Shown here one piece after another: positions 46,157-54,822 of a stretch of 64,000 nt of DNA (the stretch's first letter is position 1; every line of letters begins with the position of its first letter). Made by a program: the position numbers and the translations under genes. The notes under the pieces are model-generated. The model was given only the letters and a program-made list of their open reading frames with translations, did not search any database and was not told the origin of the DNA. The DNA comes from GCA-2687025 sp964473525 (GTDB lineage Bacteria > Poribacteria > WGA-4E > GCA-2687025), in contig CAYYPK010000003.1 in NCBI GenBank assembly GCA_964473525.1, positions 124,001 through 188,000 on the forward strand. The letters are read 5' to 3'.

Positions 46157-46389
46157 CAGCGGCCTCCAATGCCGAATAGACACACGCGCATTGCTATATA
46201 GGCAGTGTAGAGGTCGTGATAGTGGAAGTCAAGGCTTCTATTAGTGAATATCCCTGCTACCGTTCCGCAACCAGCAGCGGCACATCGATGATCCGCGCTC
46301 CACGTCGCCAGAGGTTGAAGACGGCCCCGGCCGGCGGGACAATGCTCGACGCACACCGGCCACAGGTCGCCGTGAAGGGGAATCGCCTC

Positions 46390-47523
46390 ATGAAGGTCGC
46401 TCAGGTCGAGACACATCTCGTCAGCAACGTCGCGCCCCACCATGGAGGACGCTGCTGGCTGTTCGTGAAGCTCACCACGGACAACGGCATCGAGGGCGTC
46501 GGAGAGTGGGGCACCGCCCACGTGGGTCGAGAAACCTCGCAGGCGCAGCTCATCGAGGCGTTGGCGCGGCAGTTCATCATCGGCGAGGATCCGTTCCAGA
46601 CCGAGAAGCTGTTCCACCGCATGTTCGCGGAGGAACACGACTATCGGCACGCCGGACTCGCATCGACGCCAGCGTTAAGCGCGCTGGAGATCGCCTGCTG
46701 GGACATCGTCGGCAAGGCCCTGGGGCAGCCGATCTACAACCTGCTCGGCGGCCGCTACCACGACACATTGCGCGCGTACGCGTACATGCCTACGGAGGGC
46801 ATCTGGGAAGATCCCCGGAAGGCGGGAGAGATCGCGAAGCGTCTCGTGGACGAGGGCAACACGGCGATGAAGTGGGATCCCTTCACCCCATTCTTCCCGC
46901 AGCCGCAGGAGGTGCCGCTGAAGACGATCAACCACGTCGCGCGGATCTTCGAGGAGATCCGCGACGCGGTGGGCGACGAGATTGAGATCGGCATCGGCAC
47001 GCACGGTCAGCTGACGACCTCGAGCGCGATACGCGTCGCCAGCATTCTCGAACCGTTCCACCCGTTCTGGTTCGAGGAGCCTGTCGCGCCCGAGAACGTG
47101 GCGGAGATGGCGCGCGTCGCGGCGCACACCAGCATCCCGATCGCCACGGGCGAGCGGCTGCTCACAAAGTACGAGTTCGTGCAGGTGTTCCAGCAGCAGG
47201 CCGCGCAAATCATCCAACTGGACGTTGGACACTGCGGCGGCATCATGGAGTCCAAGAAGATCGCCGGGATGGCGGAGGCGCACTACGCGACGATCGCCCC
47301 GCACATGTACTGCGGGCCCATTGCCGCCGCGGCGGCTGTGCAGATCGCGACGTGCAGCCCCAATTTCCTCATTCAGGAGTGGAACGTCACGTCCATGCAC
47401 TCGGATCTGCTGAAGGAGCCGATTGAGATGTCCGACGGGGAACTCACGCCGCCCTCGGCGCCCGGGCTCGGGGTTGAGCTCGACATGGATGTCGTGGCGG
47501 CGAACCCGTTCGTTCCCGCCTAG
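46390..47523 (+). CDS. mandelate racemase/muconate lactonizing enzyme family protein
   Basis: The 377-residue enolase-superfamily protein starts at ATG 46390 (AAGGGG upstream); 58 further in-frame residues upstream bear no family similarity. Capping-domain landmarks (GIEGVGEWGTAH, ALEIACWDIVGKALGQP) precede the barrel: Lys161 in AMKWDPF, metal ligands in WFEEPVAPEN (229/230) and ATGERL (255), Asp278 in QLDVGHCGG and His304 in APHMYCGP. In place of the first metal ligand (usually Asp or Glu two residues before N/H-G) there is Gly203 in IGTHGQL. It probably acts as a sugar-acid dehydratase or racemase. Duplicated DNA from its 3' end occurs at 48660-48732. Confidence 0.87.
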   Translation: MKVAQVETHLVSNVAPHHGGRCWLFVKLTTDNGIEGVGEWGTAHVGRETSQAQLIEALARQFIIGEDPFQTEKLFHRMFAEEHDYRHAGLASTPALSALEIACWDIVGKALGQPIYNLLGGRYHDTLRAYAYMPTEGIWEDPRKAGEIAKRLVDEGNTAMKWDPFTPFFPQPQEVPLKTINHVARIFEEIRDAVGDEIEIGIGTHGQLTTSSAIRVASILEPFHPFWFEEPVAPENVAEMARVAAHTSIPIATGERLLTKYEFVQVFQQQAAQIIQLDVGHCGGIMESKKIAGMAEAHYATIAPHMYCGPIAAAAAVQIATCSPNFLIQEWNVTSMHSDLLKEPIEMSDGELTPPSAPGLGVELDMDVVAANPFVPA

Positions 47524-47562
47524 CGCGGCGACTGGAACGCCCGTGCGACGCCTGGGCCGCGC

Positions 47563-48516
47563 TCAGTCCAGCCTCTGTATCTCGATATGCGTCACCGTCG
47601 AGACCACCATCGGCACTGGAGGCATCTGGGCCGCCACCTCCTCGGGCATCCCGGGGACCGTCAGGCGTAAGGTCGCGGTCATGTCTTGGGTGATGTCGGC
47701 GTCTATCACCATGCCCGTGGCCAGGTCGACGCGGTGGGACGCTACTATCGAGCCGCTCACGTCCTCGTAGCCCATGGTGAATTCGCCTGCCCCCACACCG
47801 CCTGCTGGATCTGTGTACGGCTCCAGCTTCGACATCTCGGTGATAGTAGCGACTCCGTCTTCCATCGATTCCAGGGTCATACTGGATGTCGCATCCATGC
47901 CGTCCTCCGCCGCTTTCACAGACCAGGAGCCTCCGACAGCGATGGGCGCCTCTGGAAAGACGACGAACGCCTGCGACATCCTCTTGTGCATTGCCATGTC
48001 GCCGAACTGGGCTCCCAAGGTGGCCCGTAGCCTGGGCTTCATCTCCTCAGGCATATCCAGCGATTCGAAGAGAGTGTCCACGATCTCATCCAAGCCTGAG
48101 ACACTCGTCACTACTCCCCCGCTGGATACGGTCATGGCAAAGGAATGACCCACGGCCGCCTGAGACAGCGCCTCCAACGGCGACGAGCCACCGTCGGGGG
48201 AGGCCGTCATGAACTCGGAGCCTTCCCCGATAACGTCCTGGGAAGCAGCGGTAATCGTTGCTTCAGCCGTGAACTCATCCGCGGTCTCTTCCTGCTCGAA
48301 GACCACCTCGTGCAGCGCGTGCGCCTCTTCGGTGGTCGTGCTCTCCTCACCCATGAGGACATGCTCTGTCGTCGTGTCGACTGACACGAACAGCTCGTAC
48401 ACCGCGCCGAGATCGGGGTTTAGCCTCAGTGTTACCTGGGCTTCCGCCACGACGGCGCCGCTCATCAGGAGCGCGCCAAGCGTCAAGGCGTGAGCGAGAG
48501 ACCGTGCGAGACGCAT
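47563..48516 (-). CDS. secreted DUF6263-like protein (paralogue 1)
   Basis: The 317-residue protein has a signal peptide (LAHALTLGALLMSGAVVAEA) and an acidic, beta-rich body, with LRLNPDLGAVYELFVSVDTT at the start and MPEEVAAQMPPVPMVVST near the end. It resembles DUF6263 proteins, which are of unknown function and presumably periplasmic. It has exactly the same length as the gene at 48733-49686 and the two align throughout, so they are tandem duplicates. It is convergent with the racemase-family gene, 39 bases apart. Confidence 0.72.
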   Translation of the reverse strand: MRLARSLAHALTLGALLMSGAVVAEAQVTLRLNPDLGAVYELFVSVDTTTEHVLMGEESTTTEEAHALHEVVFEQEETADEFTAEATITAASQDVIGEGSEFMTASPDGGSSPLEALSQAAVGHSFAMTVSSGGVVTSVSGLDEIVDTLFESLDMPEEMKPRLRATLGAQFGDMAMHKRMSQAFVVFPEAPIAVGGSWSVKAAEDGMDATSSMTLESMEDGVATITEMSKLEPYTDPAGGVGAGEFTMGYEDVSGSIVASHRVDLATGMVIDADITQDMTATLRLTVPGMPEEVAAQMPPVPMVVSTVTHIEIQRLD

Positions 48517-48659
48517 GGTTGGACCTTCCGTGCGATGGTGATTCTGGCCAGCGAAGGGACGAGCAGCGGCAGACGCCGAGTCAGCCCATCATGTCAGGCG
48601 TAATGCGTCCTTCGTTACGAGGCGCGTCGGTTCTCCGCTTCGGAGGGGCTGACGGACTC

Positions 48660-48732
48660 GGGATACCGACCGAGGACGCGCCCGACCTCGGCGTTGAGCT
48701 CGACACGGATGTCGTCGCGGTGGAGGCGGCGG
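48660..48732 (+). pseudogene. relic of the 3' end of the racemase-family gene
   Basis: Read on the plus strand, this stretch encodes APDLGVELDTDVVAVE, against APGLGVELDMDVVAAN at the end of the gene at 46390-47523. Over the 45 bases from GCGCCC the two DNA copies differ at 6 positions. It abuts the second DUF6263-like gene exactly as the intact racemase gene lies beside the first. It is best explained as the edge of a tandem duplication. It has no start and no function. Confidence 0.75.
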
Positions 48733-49686
48733 TCAGTCTAGTTTCTGCGCCTCCATGTGCGCGAACGACGAGCTGACAACCGGAATCGGTGGCATCTGCG
48801 CCGCCATCTCCGCGGGCATTCCGGGGATGGTCACACGCATGGTGGCCTCGAAGTCCTGGGTGAAGTCGGCGTCTATGAGCATTCCAGACGCCACGTCGAT
48901 GCGGTAGGAGCCCGTTCCCGCACCTTCCAGGCGCTCGTACGACATGGAGAAGGCTCCGAAGGAGGGATCACGCTCCGGGTCTGGCTCGATGACGATTTCC
49001 GACGCGACAGTAGCAACGCCACCCTCAACGGACCCCAGGGTCATTTCGGACGCGAGGCGCATCCCCAACAGGGACATTGTCATCGACCACGAGTCGCCAA
49101 CCTCGATGGGCTCCTTGGGGAACGACAGGAACGCCTGCGACATCATCTGCTTCATGGCGTCGTCGCCAAATTCCGCCTTCATGCCGTCCCGCAGCATGCC
49201 CATCATTTCTTCCGGCACGTCCTCCGTTCCCATGGCCTCGAAGAGGCGATCCACCATCTCGTCCATGCCGGATACGCTTGTTACCTGACCCGTGGCCAGC
49301 ATCGTCATGTTGAATGCGTGGCCGACCATCGCGTCTGCCACGGCTTCCATCGGCGACGCGTCACCGTCCTCGCCGCCCATCAACCCGGTCCCGTCCTCGA
49401 GCATGTCCACCGTGTACGCGGTGATCGTCGTGACGACATCGAACGCGCCTTCTTCCTCGGCTTGCTCGAACACCATCTCCTGAAGGCTGTGCACCTCCTG
49501 CGCCGTTTTCGACTCGGTGCCCATCATCGTCTGTTGGGTGGTCGTGTCCATCGTCGTGAACACTTCATACACCGCTCCAAGCTCCGGGTTCAGTCGGAGT
49601 GTGATCTCGGCTTGGGCGTGGGCAGCGGCGCCCGCGAGCAACGCGCCTAGAACCAAGACGCGAGTGAGAGACCGTGGCAAACGCAT
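48733..49686 (-). CDS. secreted DUF6263-like protein (paralogue 2)
   Basis: The 317-residue protein is the tandem partner of the gene at 47563-48516, with signal peptide LTRVLVLGALLAGAAAHAQA and matching segments (LRLNPELGAVYEVFTTMDTT, MPAEMAAQMPPIPVVSSSFA). It is Met- and acid-rich. Divergence between the copies is spread over the length, so the duplication is old, yet both frames are intact, which implies selection. Function unknown. Confidence 0.72.
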   Translation of the reverse strand: MRLPRSLTRVLVLGALLAGAAAHAQAEITLRLNPELGAVYEVFTTMDTTTQQTMMGTESKTAQEVHSLQEMVFEQAEEEGAFDVVTTITAYTVDMLEDGTGLMGGEDGDASPMEAVADAMVGHAFNMTMLATGQVTSVSGMDEMVDRLFEAMGTEDVPEEMMGMLRDGMKAEFGDDAMKQMMSQAFLSFPKEPIEVGDSWSMTMSLLGMRLASEMTLGSVEGGVATVASEIVIEPDPERDPSFGAFSMSYERLEGAGTGSYRIDVASGMLIDADFTQDFEATMRVTIPGMPAEMAAQMPPIPVVSSSFAHMEAQKLD

Positions 49687-49949
49687 GTTCTGCTCTTTCG
49701 GCGGATGGTGTTAGCGACGGCAGGGGACACACCGATTCGGGCGGATGGCGGAGGACGCCACATAGCCTATCACGCCACGTTCACTTTGTCCTCCATAGGA
49801 AGGCGCGGGCAGCGGGTCGTTGGGTCGTTGACCGCCTCCCTCCGCGTTGCACATTCCTTGGCGCGGGGCTACTGTCCTGCCCAGGAGACTGCTAGAGAAC
49901 GTGGAGGGCGCTGCATCGCTGGCGGCGCCCGACTACGGGAGGACACGAT

Positions 49950-50711
49950 ATGAGACGAGAGCTAATGGCGCTCGTGGCGGTGTGCGCCACGATGGTGGTC
50001 GCGGCTACGACCGTCCACGGGGTGAACTACACAGACCCGTTTGACGGGCCAGACATAGCCGACTTTTGGACTCTACGCACGCCGGGGGACAACGACCGGC
50101 ACGCGTTCGAGGACGGCTGGTTCGTCTTCGACATCGACGCGAACCAGGACACATACAAGCGAGGCGTTGACGGAGGCCCGTTCCTCCTCATCGACCCGCC
50201 CGCCGACGACGCCTCGTTCAGCATTGAGACTCGTGTGAACGCGGTCATGGATCAGGATACCCAGGCCATCGCGTCACACACCGGGCTGATCTTCTTCAAC
50301 GAGGCGGATTGGTCGTACTCGTGCTGGGGTCCGTACAACAACCAGGACATTCGCGTCGAGGATGTCATCGAACAGGACTATCGGTGGCGAGACCAGACGC
50401 AGATAGGCGGCGACCCCGCGGACGGGATTACGGACGACATCTATCTGAAGGTTGAGAAGAGCGGCGAAGAGCTCGAGTTCTTGTGGAAGGTCGCCGAAGG
50501 CGACGCCTGGGAGTCTGGCGGCGTCGACGCCAAGCTTGGCCCGCAGTACACGCCCGGGAACTACCTGGTCGGGTTGTTCATCAAGAGCTGGGCGGGCTCC
50601 TCGCCCACGCGCTCCTCCTTCGATTACTTCCACTCGCCGGAGATCCTCGGCCTTGCCGTCGATCCCCAAGGCAAGGCAGCTACGCAGTGGGGCACCCTCA
50701 AGGCGCGCTAA
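49950..50711 (+). CDS. secreted concanavalin-like (DUF1349-type) protein with Trp tail
   Basis: The 253-residue protein starts at ATG 49950 with a signal peptide (MALVAVCATMVVAATTVHG). The body is a beta-sandwich like those of DUF1349/3-keto-disaccharide-hydrolase-type proteins: DPFDGPDIADFWTLR at the front, then HTGLIFFNEADWSYSCWGP and LKVEKSGEELEFLWKVAEGD. It ends DPQGKAATQWGTLKAR, the same tail as the LamG and esterase proteins in this window. It probably binds glycans outside the cytoplasm. It is not in an operon; gaps of 263 and 144 bases flank it. Confidence 0.78.
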   Translation: MRRELMALVAVCATMVVAATTVHGVNYTDPFDGPDIADFWTLRTPGDNDRHAFEDGWFVFDIDANQDTYKRGVDGGPFLLIDPPADDASFSIETRVNAVMDQDTQAIASHTGLIFFNEADWSYSCWGPYNNQDIRVEDVIEQDYRWRDQTQIGGDPADGITDDIYLKVEKSGEELEFLWKVAEGDAWESGGVDAKLGPQYTPGNYLVGLFIKSWAGSSPTRSSFDYFHSPEILGLAVDPQGKAATQWGTLKAR

Positions 50712-50855
50712 CCGTTCGAGCGGCCCGACTCGCCCGAGCCGGGCCGCAGCCCTTCGCAGCCGCCTCCCGGCGAACTTGCGCGCGTCGGCAGCGCGAGTAC
50801 GCTACATTCGAGCCGGGCGACGCCTGACTACACACGCCAGCATGGAGCCTACGCC

Positions 50856-51305
50856 ATGGACCGGTACGTACCGCTCATCGGCACAGCCGCGACAGGCCCC
50901 CTCGGGGTCGCACACCTTCCCAGGCTGTGGCTCAAGATGCTGCTGGCGTCGCAGGGCAAGCTGGTAGAGGGATACCGCGCCGGACAGGGCGGGTTCGATG
51001 GCTTGCTGCTCGAGTTCCTGGGGATAGCTGGCTGCGACGCCTCGGCGTTCGTGGCTGCGTCGCAGCCAGCCTACCTGGAGTTCGAGGCGTGGGTGCGGGA
51101 GAATGCCGCGGCCGACCGCCTGACGCCTGCGGCCATCGCCCAATTCAATGACCGTATACTAACCTTCCTGAAGCCGGAGCCGGGTCGATCCGAGATGCTG
51201 GCCGACCTCGGCTTACCGAGCGATGACACGGAGTGGACGGGCGCCGACCTGAACAACCTGGACGACTGGCACGCATTCCACCGCGACCTGCTCAACGACG
51301 GCTGA
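50856..51305 (+). CDS. DUF5069 domain protein
   Basis: The 149-residue protein resembles DUF5069 proteins, with GPLGVAHLPRLWLKMLLASQGKLVEGYR near the front (quoted in parts: LGVAHLPRLWLKML, GKLVEGYR) and a WVRENA...FNDRI helical region in the middle. The family is small, cytoplasmic and of unknown function. The start ATG 50856 gives the normal family N-terminus. It is convergent with the sigma-factor gene, 35 bases apart. Confidence 0.75.
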   Translation: MDRYVPLIGTAATGPLGVAHLPRLWLKMLLASQGKLVEGYRAGQGGFDGLLLEFLGIAGCDASAFVAASQPAYLEFEAWVRENAAADRLTPAAIAQFNDRILTFLKPEPGRSEMLADLGLPSDDTEWTGADLNNLDDWHAFHRDLLNDG

Positions 51306-51340
51306 GAGCTGCCCAGGCGCAAGCATGGCGTGGCGAGGTG

Positions 51341-51928
51341 TCAGCACGGCGCGCAGGGGGTGGCGTCGCGAGTATCGTACGTGGCGATGCCGCCAGCCGC
51401 GGCGAGCTCCACGTCACAGCACGCGCTCAGCATGGCGCGCACCATCGCGCGTCCTCGCTGCACGCGCGACTTCATCCCGGAGACGGACACGCCCGCGTCG
51501 CGCGCGGCCTCGACCTGTGTGACGCCCTCGAAGTCCACGCGCTGCACCGCGTCGCGGTACGGGTTAGGTAGCCGGTCGACGAAGGGACGCATGCAGGCTG
51601 CCAGTTCGGCGTCCGGGTCGTCGGTCGCTGGTGGCGCCTGGACGTCGCCTTTGCGCGCCAGTTCCAGTGCCGCTTGCCCGTCGGAAGCCTTTGCGCGCGC
51701 GCGGTAGTGGTCCGTGATGGCGTTCCGCGCGATGCCGTACGCCCACGCGGTGATACGGTCGGCGTCGCGCAGTCTGGACAGGTTGGCGTGCATACGCACG
51801 AGCGTGTCCTGGACGATGTCTTCGGCATCATCGCGGGTGGCGACGCGGCGCTGGACGAACGCCAGCAAGCCGCGTCGCATCTCGCCCCAGAGGGCGTTGG
51901 TGTCGAGCATCGCGTCGTGCGGCGTCAT
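51341..51928 (-). CDS. ECF-type RNA polymerase sigma factor with Cys-rich tail (SigZ-like)
   Basis: The 195-residue protein has sigma region 2 (RRVATRDDAEDIVQDTLVRM, ITAWAYGIARNAITDHYR) and region 4 (VDFEGVTQVEAARDAGVSVS, GMKSRVQRGRAMVR). After region 4 it keeps a CC pair and ends with TPCAPC. SigZ-like factors with such a tail are often found beside arsenite methyltransferase genes. Here the start codon overlaps the arsM stop by 4 bases (ATGA). The Cys residues could bind As(III) or another thiophilic ion and control activity; this is inference. No anti-sigma gene is seen. Confidence 0.88.
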   Translation of the reverse strand: MTPHDAMLDTNALWGEMRRGLLAFVQRRVATRDDAEDIVQDTLVRMHANLSRLRDADRITAWAYGIARNAITDHYRARAKASDGQAALELARKGDVQAPPATDDPDAELAACMRPFVDRLPNPYRDAVQRVDFEGVTQVEAARDAGVSVSGMKSRVQRGRAMVRAMLSACCDVELAAAGGIATYDTRDATPCAPC

Positions 51929-52710
51929 ATCCCGGCGCTCTCAGGTCGGCTCGCGCGGATCTGGGCTGACACAACGAGTTCCGAGACATCGTTTCCGGGC
52001 GACCAGTCGGTGATGAACTCGCGACTGCCGTCGACGGGCGTGACGGATACGTCCGTGTAGCCAAGATCCTCGAGCAGCGCCTCTACCTCACCTATTGGGA
52101 TTGCGCCGGACACGCAGCTGGCGTGCAGGTCCATGTCCGCGCGCGCGTCGTCGGGAATCGGCCCGCGCGCCACGATGTCATAGATGGCCAGGCGGCCGCC
52201 CGGCTTGAGGACGCGCAACGCTTCGGCGAACACCGGACGCTTGTCCGGAGCGAGGTTGATGACGCAGTTGGACAGAATGACGTCCACCGACGAGTCAGCG
52301 ACGGGCAGATGCTCGATCTCGCCCAGCCGGAATTCGACGTTCTGGGCGTCGACGGATTCCGCGTTCCCACGGGCGCGGGAGATCATCTCGTGCGTCATGT
52401 CGACACCGATTACGTGGCCTGTCGACCCCACGGCGTCGGCGGCGAGGAAGCAGTCGAGGCCCGGCCCGCTTCCCAGGTCCAGCACGGTCTCTCCCGGCTG
52501 AAGGTCGGCGATGGTCAGTGGGTTGCCGCACCCTAAGCCGAGGTCGGCTCCCTCCGGCACGGACGCCTTCTCAGCGGCCGAATACCCCAGCGCGTCGTGC
52601 GACTCGGCGGAGCCGCAGCAGTCCGGCGTCGGCCCGCAGCATCCGTCGGACTCCTGCGCGGCGATCTTTGCGTATGTCTCGCGAACGGCGGCGCGAATGT
52701 GGTCGCCCAT
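51925..52710 (-). CDS. arsM: arsenite S-adenosylmethionine methyltransferase
   Basis: The 261-residue protein has SAM motif I (VLDLGSGPGLDCFLAADAVG) and the three Cys that bind As(III) in ArsM: Cys61 in LGLGCGNPL, Cys149 in ILSNCVINL and Cys199 in LHASCVSGAIP. An N-terminal DGCCGPTPDCCG cluster adds further thiols. It methylates As(III) to mono-, di- and trimethyl forms. It lies between the deiodinase-like selenoprotein gene (85 bases upstream) and the sigma-factor gene (4-base overlap), in one likely operon. Confidence 0.93.
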   Translation of the reverse strand: MGDHIRAAVRETYAKIAAQESDGCCGPTPDCCGSAESHDALGYSAAEKASVPEGADLGLGCGNPLTIADLQPGETVLDLGSGPGLDCFLAADAVGSTGHVIGVDMTHEMISRARGNAESVDAQNVEFRLGEIEHLPVADSSVDVILSNCVINLAPDKRPVFAEALRVLKPGGRLAIYDIVARGPIPDDARADMDLHASCVSGAIPIGEVEALLEDLGYTDVSVTPVDGSREFITDWSPGNDVSELVVSAQIRASRPESAGI

Positions 52711-52795
52711 GCGGTTGCCTCTCTGCGTTAGGCGTCGGTGTCACGTTCGCATAGGATGACGCTGGTCCAGCCAAATGGACGCAACTCGTGACGGA

Positions 52796-53383
52796 TTATC
52801 CTCCCGCAGCGGCCGCGCGGGCGCCGAGGATCGCCTGCTCCAACTCGCCGGGATGGAAGTCGAAAGGCCCTTGGCCGCCCTGGTACGCGATCCGCCCGTC
52901 TACTCCCACCAGGTACAGCCGTTCCGGGAGCGCCACGTACGCGGTCATCACGGGGTCGTCCATTTCGTCCACGTACGTCTTGATGCCGTGCGCCATCGCG
53001 TCGGCGCATTCGCCCGCCACCTTGCGCCGCTCCTCGATCGTCGTGGGGTCGTTGATGTCTGGCGTGTAGTCCGTGGGCATGGCCCATCCATCGCGCGGGT
53101 GCGCCTCGCGGATGTAGATGATCAGGAATTGGACTTCGTCGCTGTACCGCTGGTACAGGTCGCGGAGGCTCACGGCCTCCCTGACGAACGGGGGTCAGGT
53201 GAAGCTGCCGAAGATGAGCGCGACCGGCCTATCGCCCTGGAAGGACGACAGGCGCACGGATGTCTCGCCGCGCACGTCGTAAAGCTGAAAGTCCGGCGCC
53301 GCGTCGCCGACAGCGGGCGCCGACGCGCCGTATTCCTCGTGCCATGCCATGATGGCTTCCCTGGTGGGGAACGTCTCCGCCAT
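52796..53383 (-). CDS. iodothyronine-deiodinase-like selenoprotein (in-frame UGA = Sec63)
   Basis: ATG 53383 has GAGGAGG upstream. The frame reads 62 residues to IFGSFT, meets TGA at 53197-53195, and continues in the same frame as PPFVREAVSLRDLYQRYSDE to TAA/TGA-type stop at 52796. The whole is 195 residues. FGSxT-U-PPF is the active-site motif of deiodinases (vertebrate DIO: FGSCTUPPF), so the TGA most likely encodes selenocysteine. A thioredoxin-like fold follows (LIIYIREAHPRDGWAMPTD, LYLVGVDGRIAYQGGQGPF). Bacterial members are probably peroxiredoxin-like or reductive enzymes, not hormone deiodinases. Automated calling would split it into two genes or call it broken. Confidence 0.85.
53164..53180 (-). 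promoter_or_regulatory. bacterial SECIS-like hairpin after the UGA codon
   Basis: On the minus strand GGAGGC and GCCTCC form a 6-base stem around CGTGA. The first loop G is 21 bases past the UGA, within the 16-37-base window reported for bacterial SECIS elements, and the loop carries GU. It would bind SelB. Confidence 0.7.
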
Positions 53384-53438
53384 GCTCGCGCCTCCTCCTC
53401 GACTGACCGCTCACCTGCCAGCATTCTACCACGTCGCG

Positions 53439-54209
53439 CTAGTCGTCCCACGTCCGACGGAACGGGTCGCCACACGCCTCGCGGCTCGCCATCGTGCTTT
53501 GCGTCCAGTCGGTGGTCATGTCGACATCGAATGTCGCGTTCGTCAGGCAGCTGCAGTTTCGGGCAAGCGTCGCGAATATCTCGTTGGCGATGAGCATGTT
53601 GCCCACGCGGTTCGCGTGCACGCCGTCCGGGTTGATGAGCCAGTCCGCGGCGCCTTGCGCCCGCCAGACGTCCGCCAGCAGGCCGCCGACATCGTCCGCC
53701 AGGGCCGCGAGTTCGGCGTTGTACGTGGCGTTCAGTTCCGGGGTACCGACGTCGTAGGGCGGGAAGCTGCGCCACCCGGTCATGTGGTAGATCGTCGTGA
53801 CGACGAGCAACGGGTCGCACGCCGCCTTCACGTCCATGAGAATGGCCTGCGCGTCCTCGATGAACTCACCCACGTCCATGCCCGCCCGCATGTCGTTGAG
53901 CCCGTAGCAGAAGACAAACAGGTCGGGCTCGTGCGCGATCACGTCGTCGCGGTAGCGCTCCATCGCGCTGGGCTTCGCGGAGTTGGGATACCCGGGACTA
54001 CGGGTCGAGATCGCGTTCGCGCCGATGCCGCTGTTCACGTAGTGCAGCGGCGCGCCCTGCACAGACTGAATCAGGTCGACGAGCACATCGGCGAACCGGT
54101 GGGTAGGCTCGACGACCCACCCGCCACCGGCGACGGTGCTCTCTCCGAGAATCACGAGACGTTGGAACGGCTGCGAGCTGTAGTCTCTCACGACTCCCTC
54201 CTCTGCCAT
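53439..54209 (-). CDS. SGNH/GDSL-family hydrolase
   Basis: From ATG 54209 the product has 256 residues (MAEEGVVRDYSSQPFQ); 28 more in-frame residues upstream look non-coding. SGNH blocks are present: LVILGESTVAGGGW (Ser24 as nucleophile), YVNSGIGANAIS, CYGLNDMRAGMD (Asn) and the C-terminal NPDGVHANRVGN with Asp and His. It would act as an esterase or acetyl-hydrolase, cytoplasmic as no signal peptide is seen. A copy of its middle part lies at 55991-56165. Confidence 0.86.
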   Translation of the reverse strand: MAEEGVVRDYSSQPFQRLVILGESTVAGGGWVVEPTHRFADVLVDLIQSVQGAPLHYVNSGIGANAISTRSPGYPNSAKPSAMERYRDDVIAHEPDLFVFCYGLNDMRAGMDVGEFIEDAQAILMDVKAACDPLLVVTTIYHMTGWRSFPPYDVGTPELNATYNAELAALADDVGGLLADVWRAQGAADWLINPDGVHANRVGNMLIANEIFATLARNCSCLTNATFDVDMTTDWTQSTMASREACGDPFRRTWDD

Positions 54210-54481
54210 AGTTGAGCTGCGTTGGGCAATGCGCGCGCCAGTGTACCACGGCGGAGCAGTAGGGAGTGGTATGACAGCTGATCTCTGTATCAAGGGCAGC
54301 GAGATACACCGTTCGGATCCGAGTCACCATCGGGGACCGCTAGATCCGTTCTCGATACCCATGATTCGATGACATAACTGCAACCATAGGAAGCCCCAGG
54401 CATCGGTGATCTCTTGCGGGGCGTGTGCACGCACGGGACAATGGGTTGGCGTGTCGATAATAGGGCGGTGAGGCTGATGGC

Positions 54482-54765
54482 GTGCCGGAAACGACTGACT
54501 CCTACCAGCGGCTTGAGATGGCGCATGTGCTGTTCATGGACCTGGTGGGATACTCGCGCCTGCCCGTCGAAGAGCAGCATCGCGCCATCGCGGCGCTCCA
54601 GGACATCGCTACCTACACACCAGCAGGCGGAAGCCGAAGACGCCCTTCTGAGCCATCCCGCTGGGAACGCCATGGCGCTCGCGTTCTTCCACGATCCCTC
54701 CGCGCCAGCGCGGCGCGCGTTGGCAGTCGCCGGAGCTGTGTCCACTCGAGATGAGCTTCTGCACT
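54482..54765 (+). pseudogene. degraded adenylate/guanylate cyclase domain
   Basis: A GTG start leads into LEMAHVLFMDLVGYSRLPVEEQ, the beginning of a class III cyclase catalytic domain. After about 45 codons the similarity shifts to another frame, where HPAGNAMALAFFHDPSAPAR matches the LPTGDGMALVFF-type segment. A frame change near 54610 and the change of the metal-binding GDG to GNA show decay. The similarity ends near 54765, so two thirds of the domain is missing. Nothing else is seen in 54210-54481, which is locally lower in G+C. Confidence 0.65.
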
Positions 54766-54822
54766 CTCAACACCCCGAAGAGACACGCTGATTTAGGATC
54801 TACCGTACACGAGGGATTTGCC

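Noticed and set aside
52796..53173. Separate 125-residue gene starting at GTG 53173
   Set aside because: It has no ribosome-binding site and is only the part of the selenoprotein after the UGA codon.
53195..53197. Reading the TGA as the end of a 62-residue gene or as a pseudogene
   Set aside because: The frame continues without shift into the rest of the fold, the codon falls on the deiodinase Sec position, and a SECIS-like hairpin follows.
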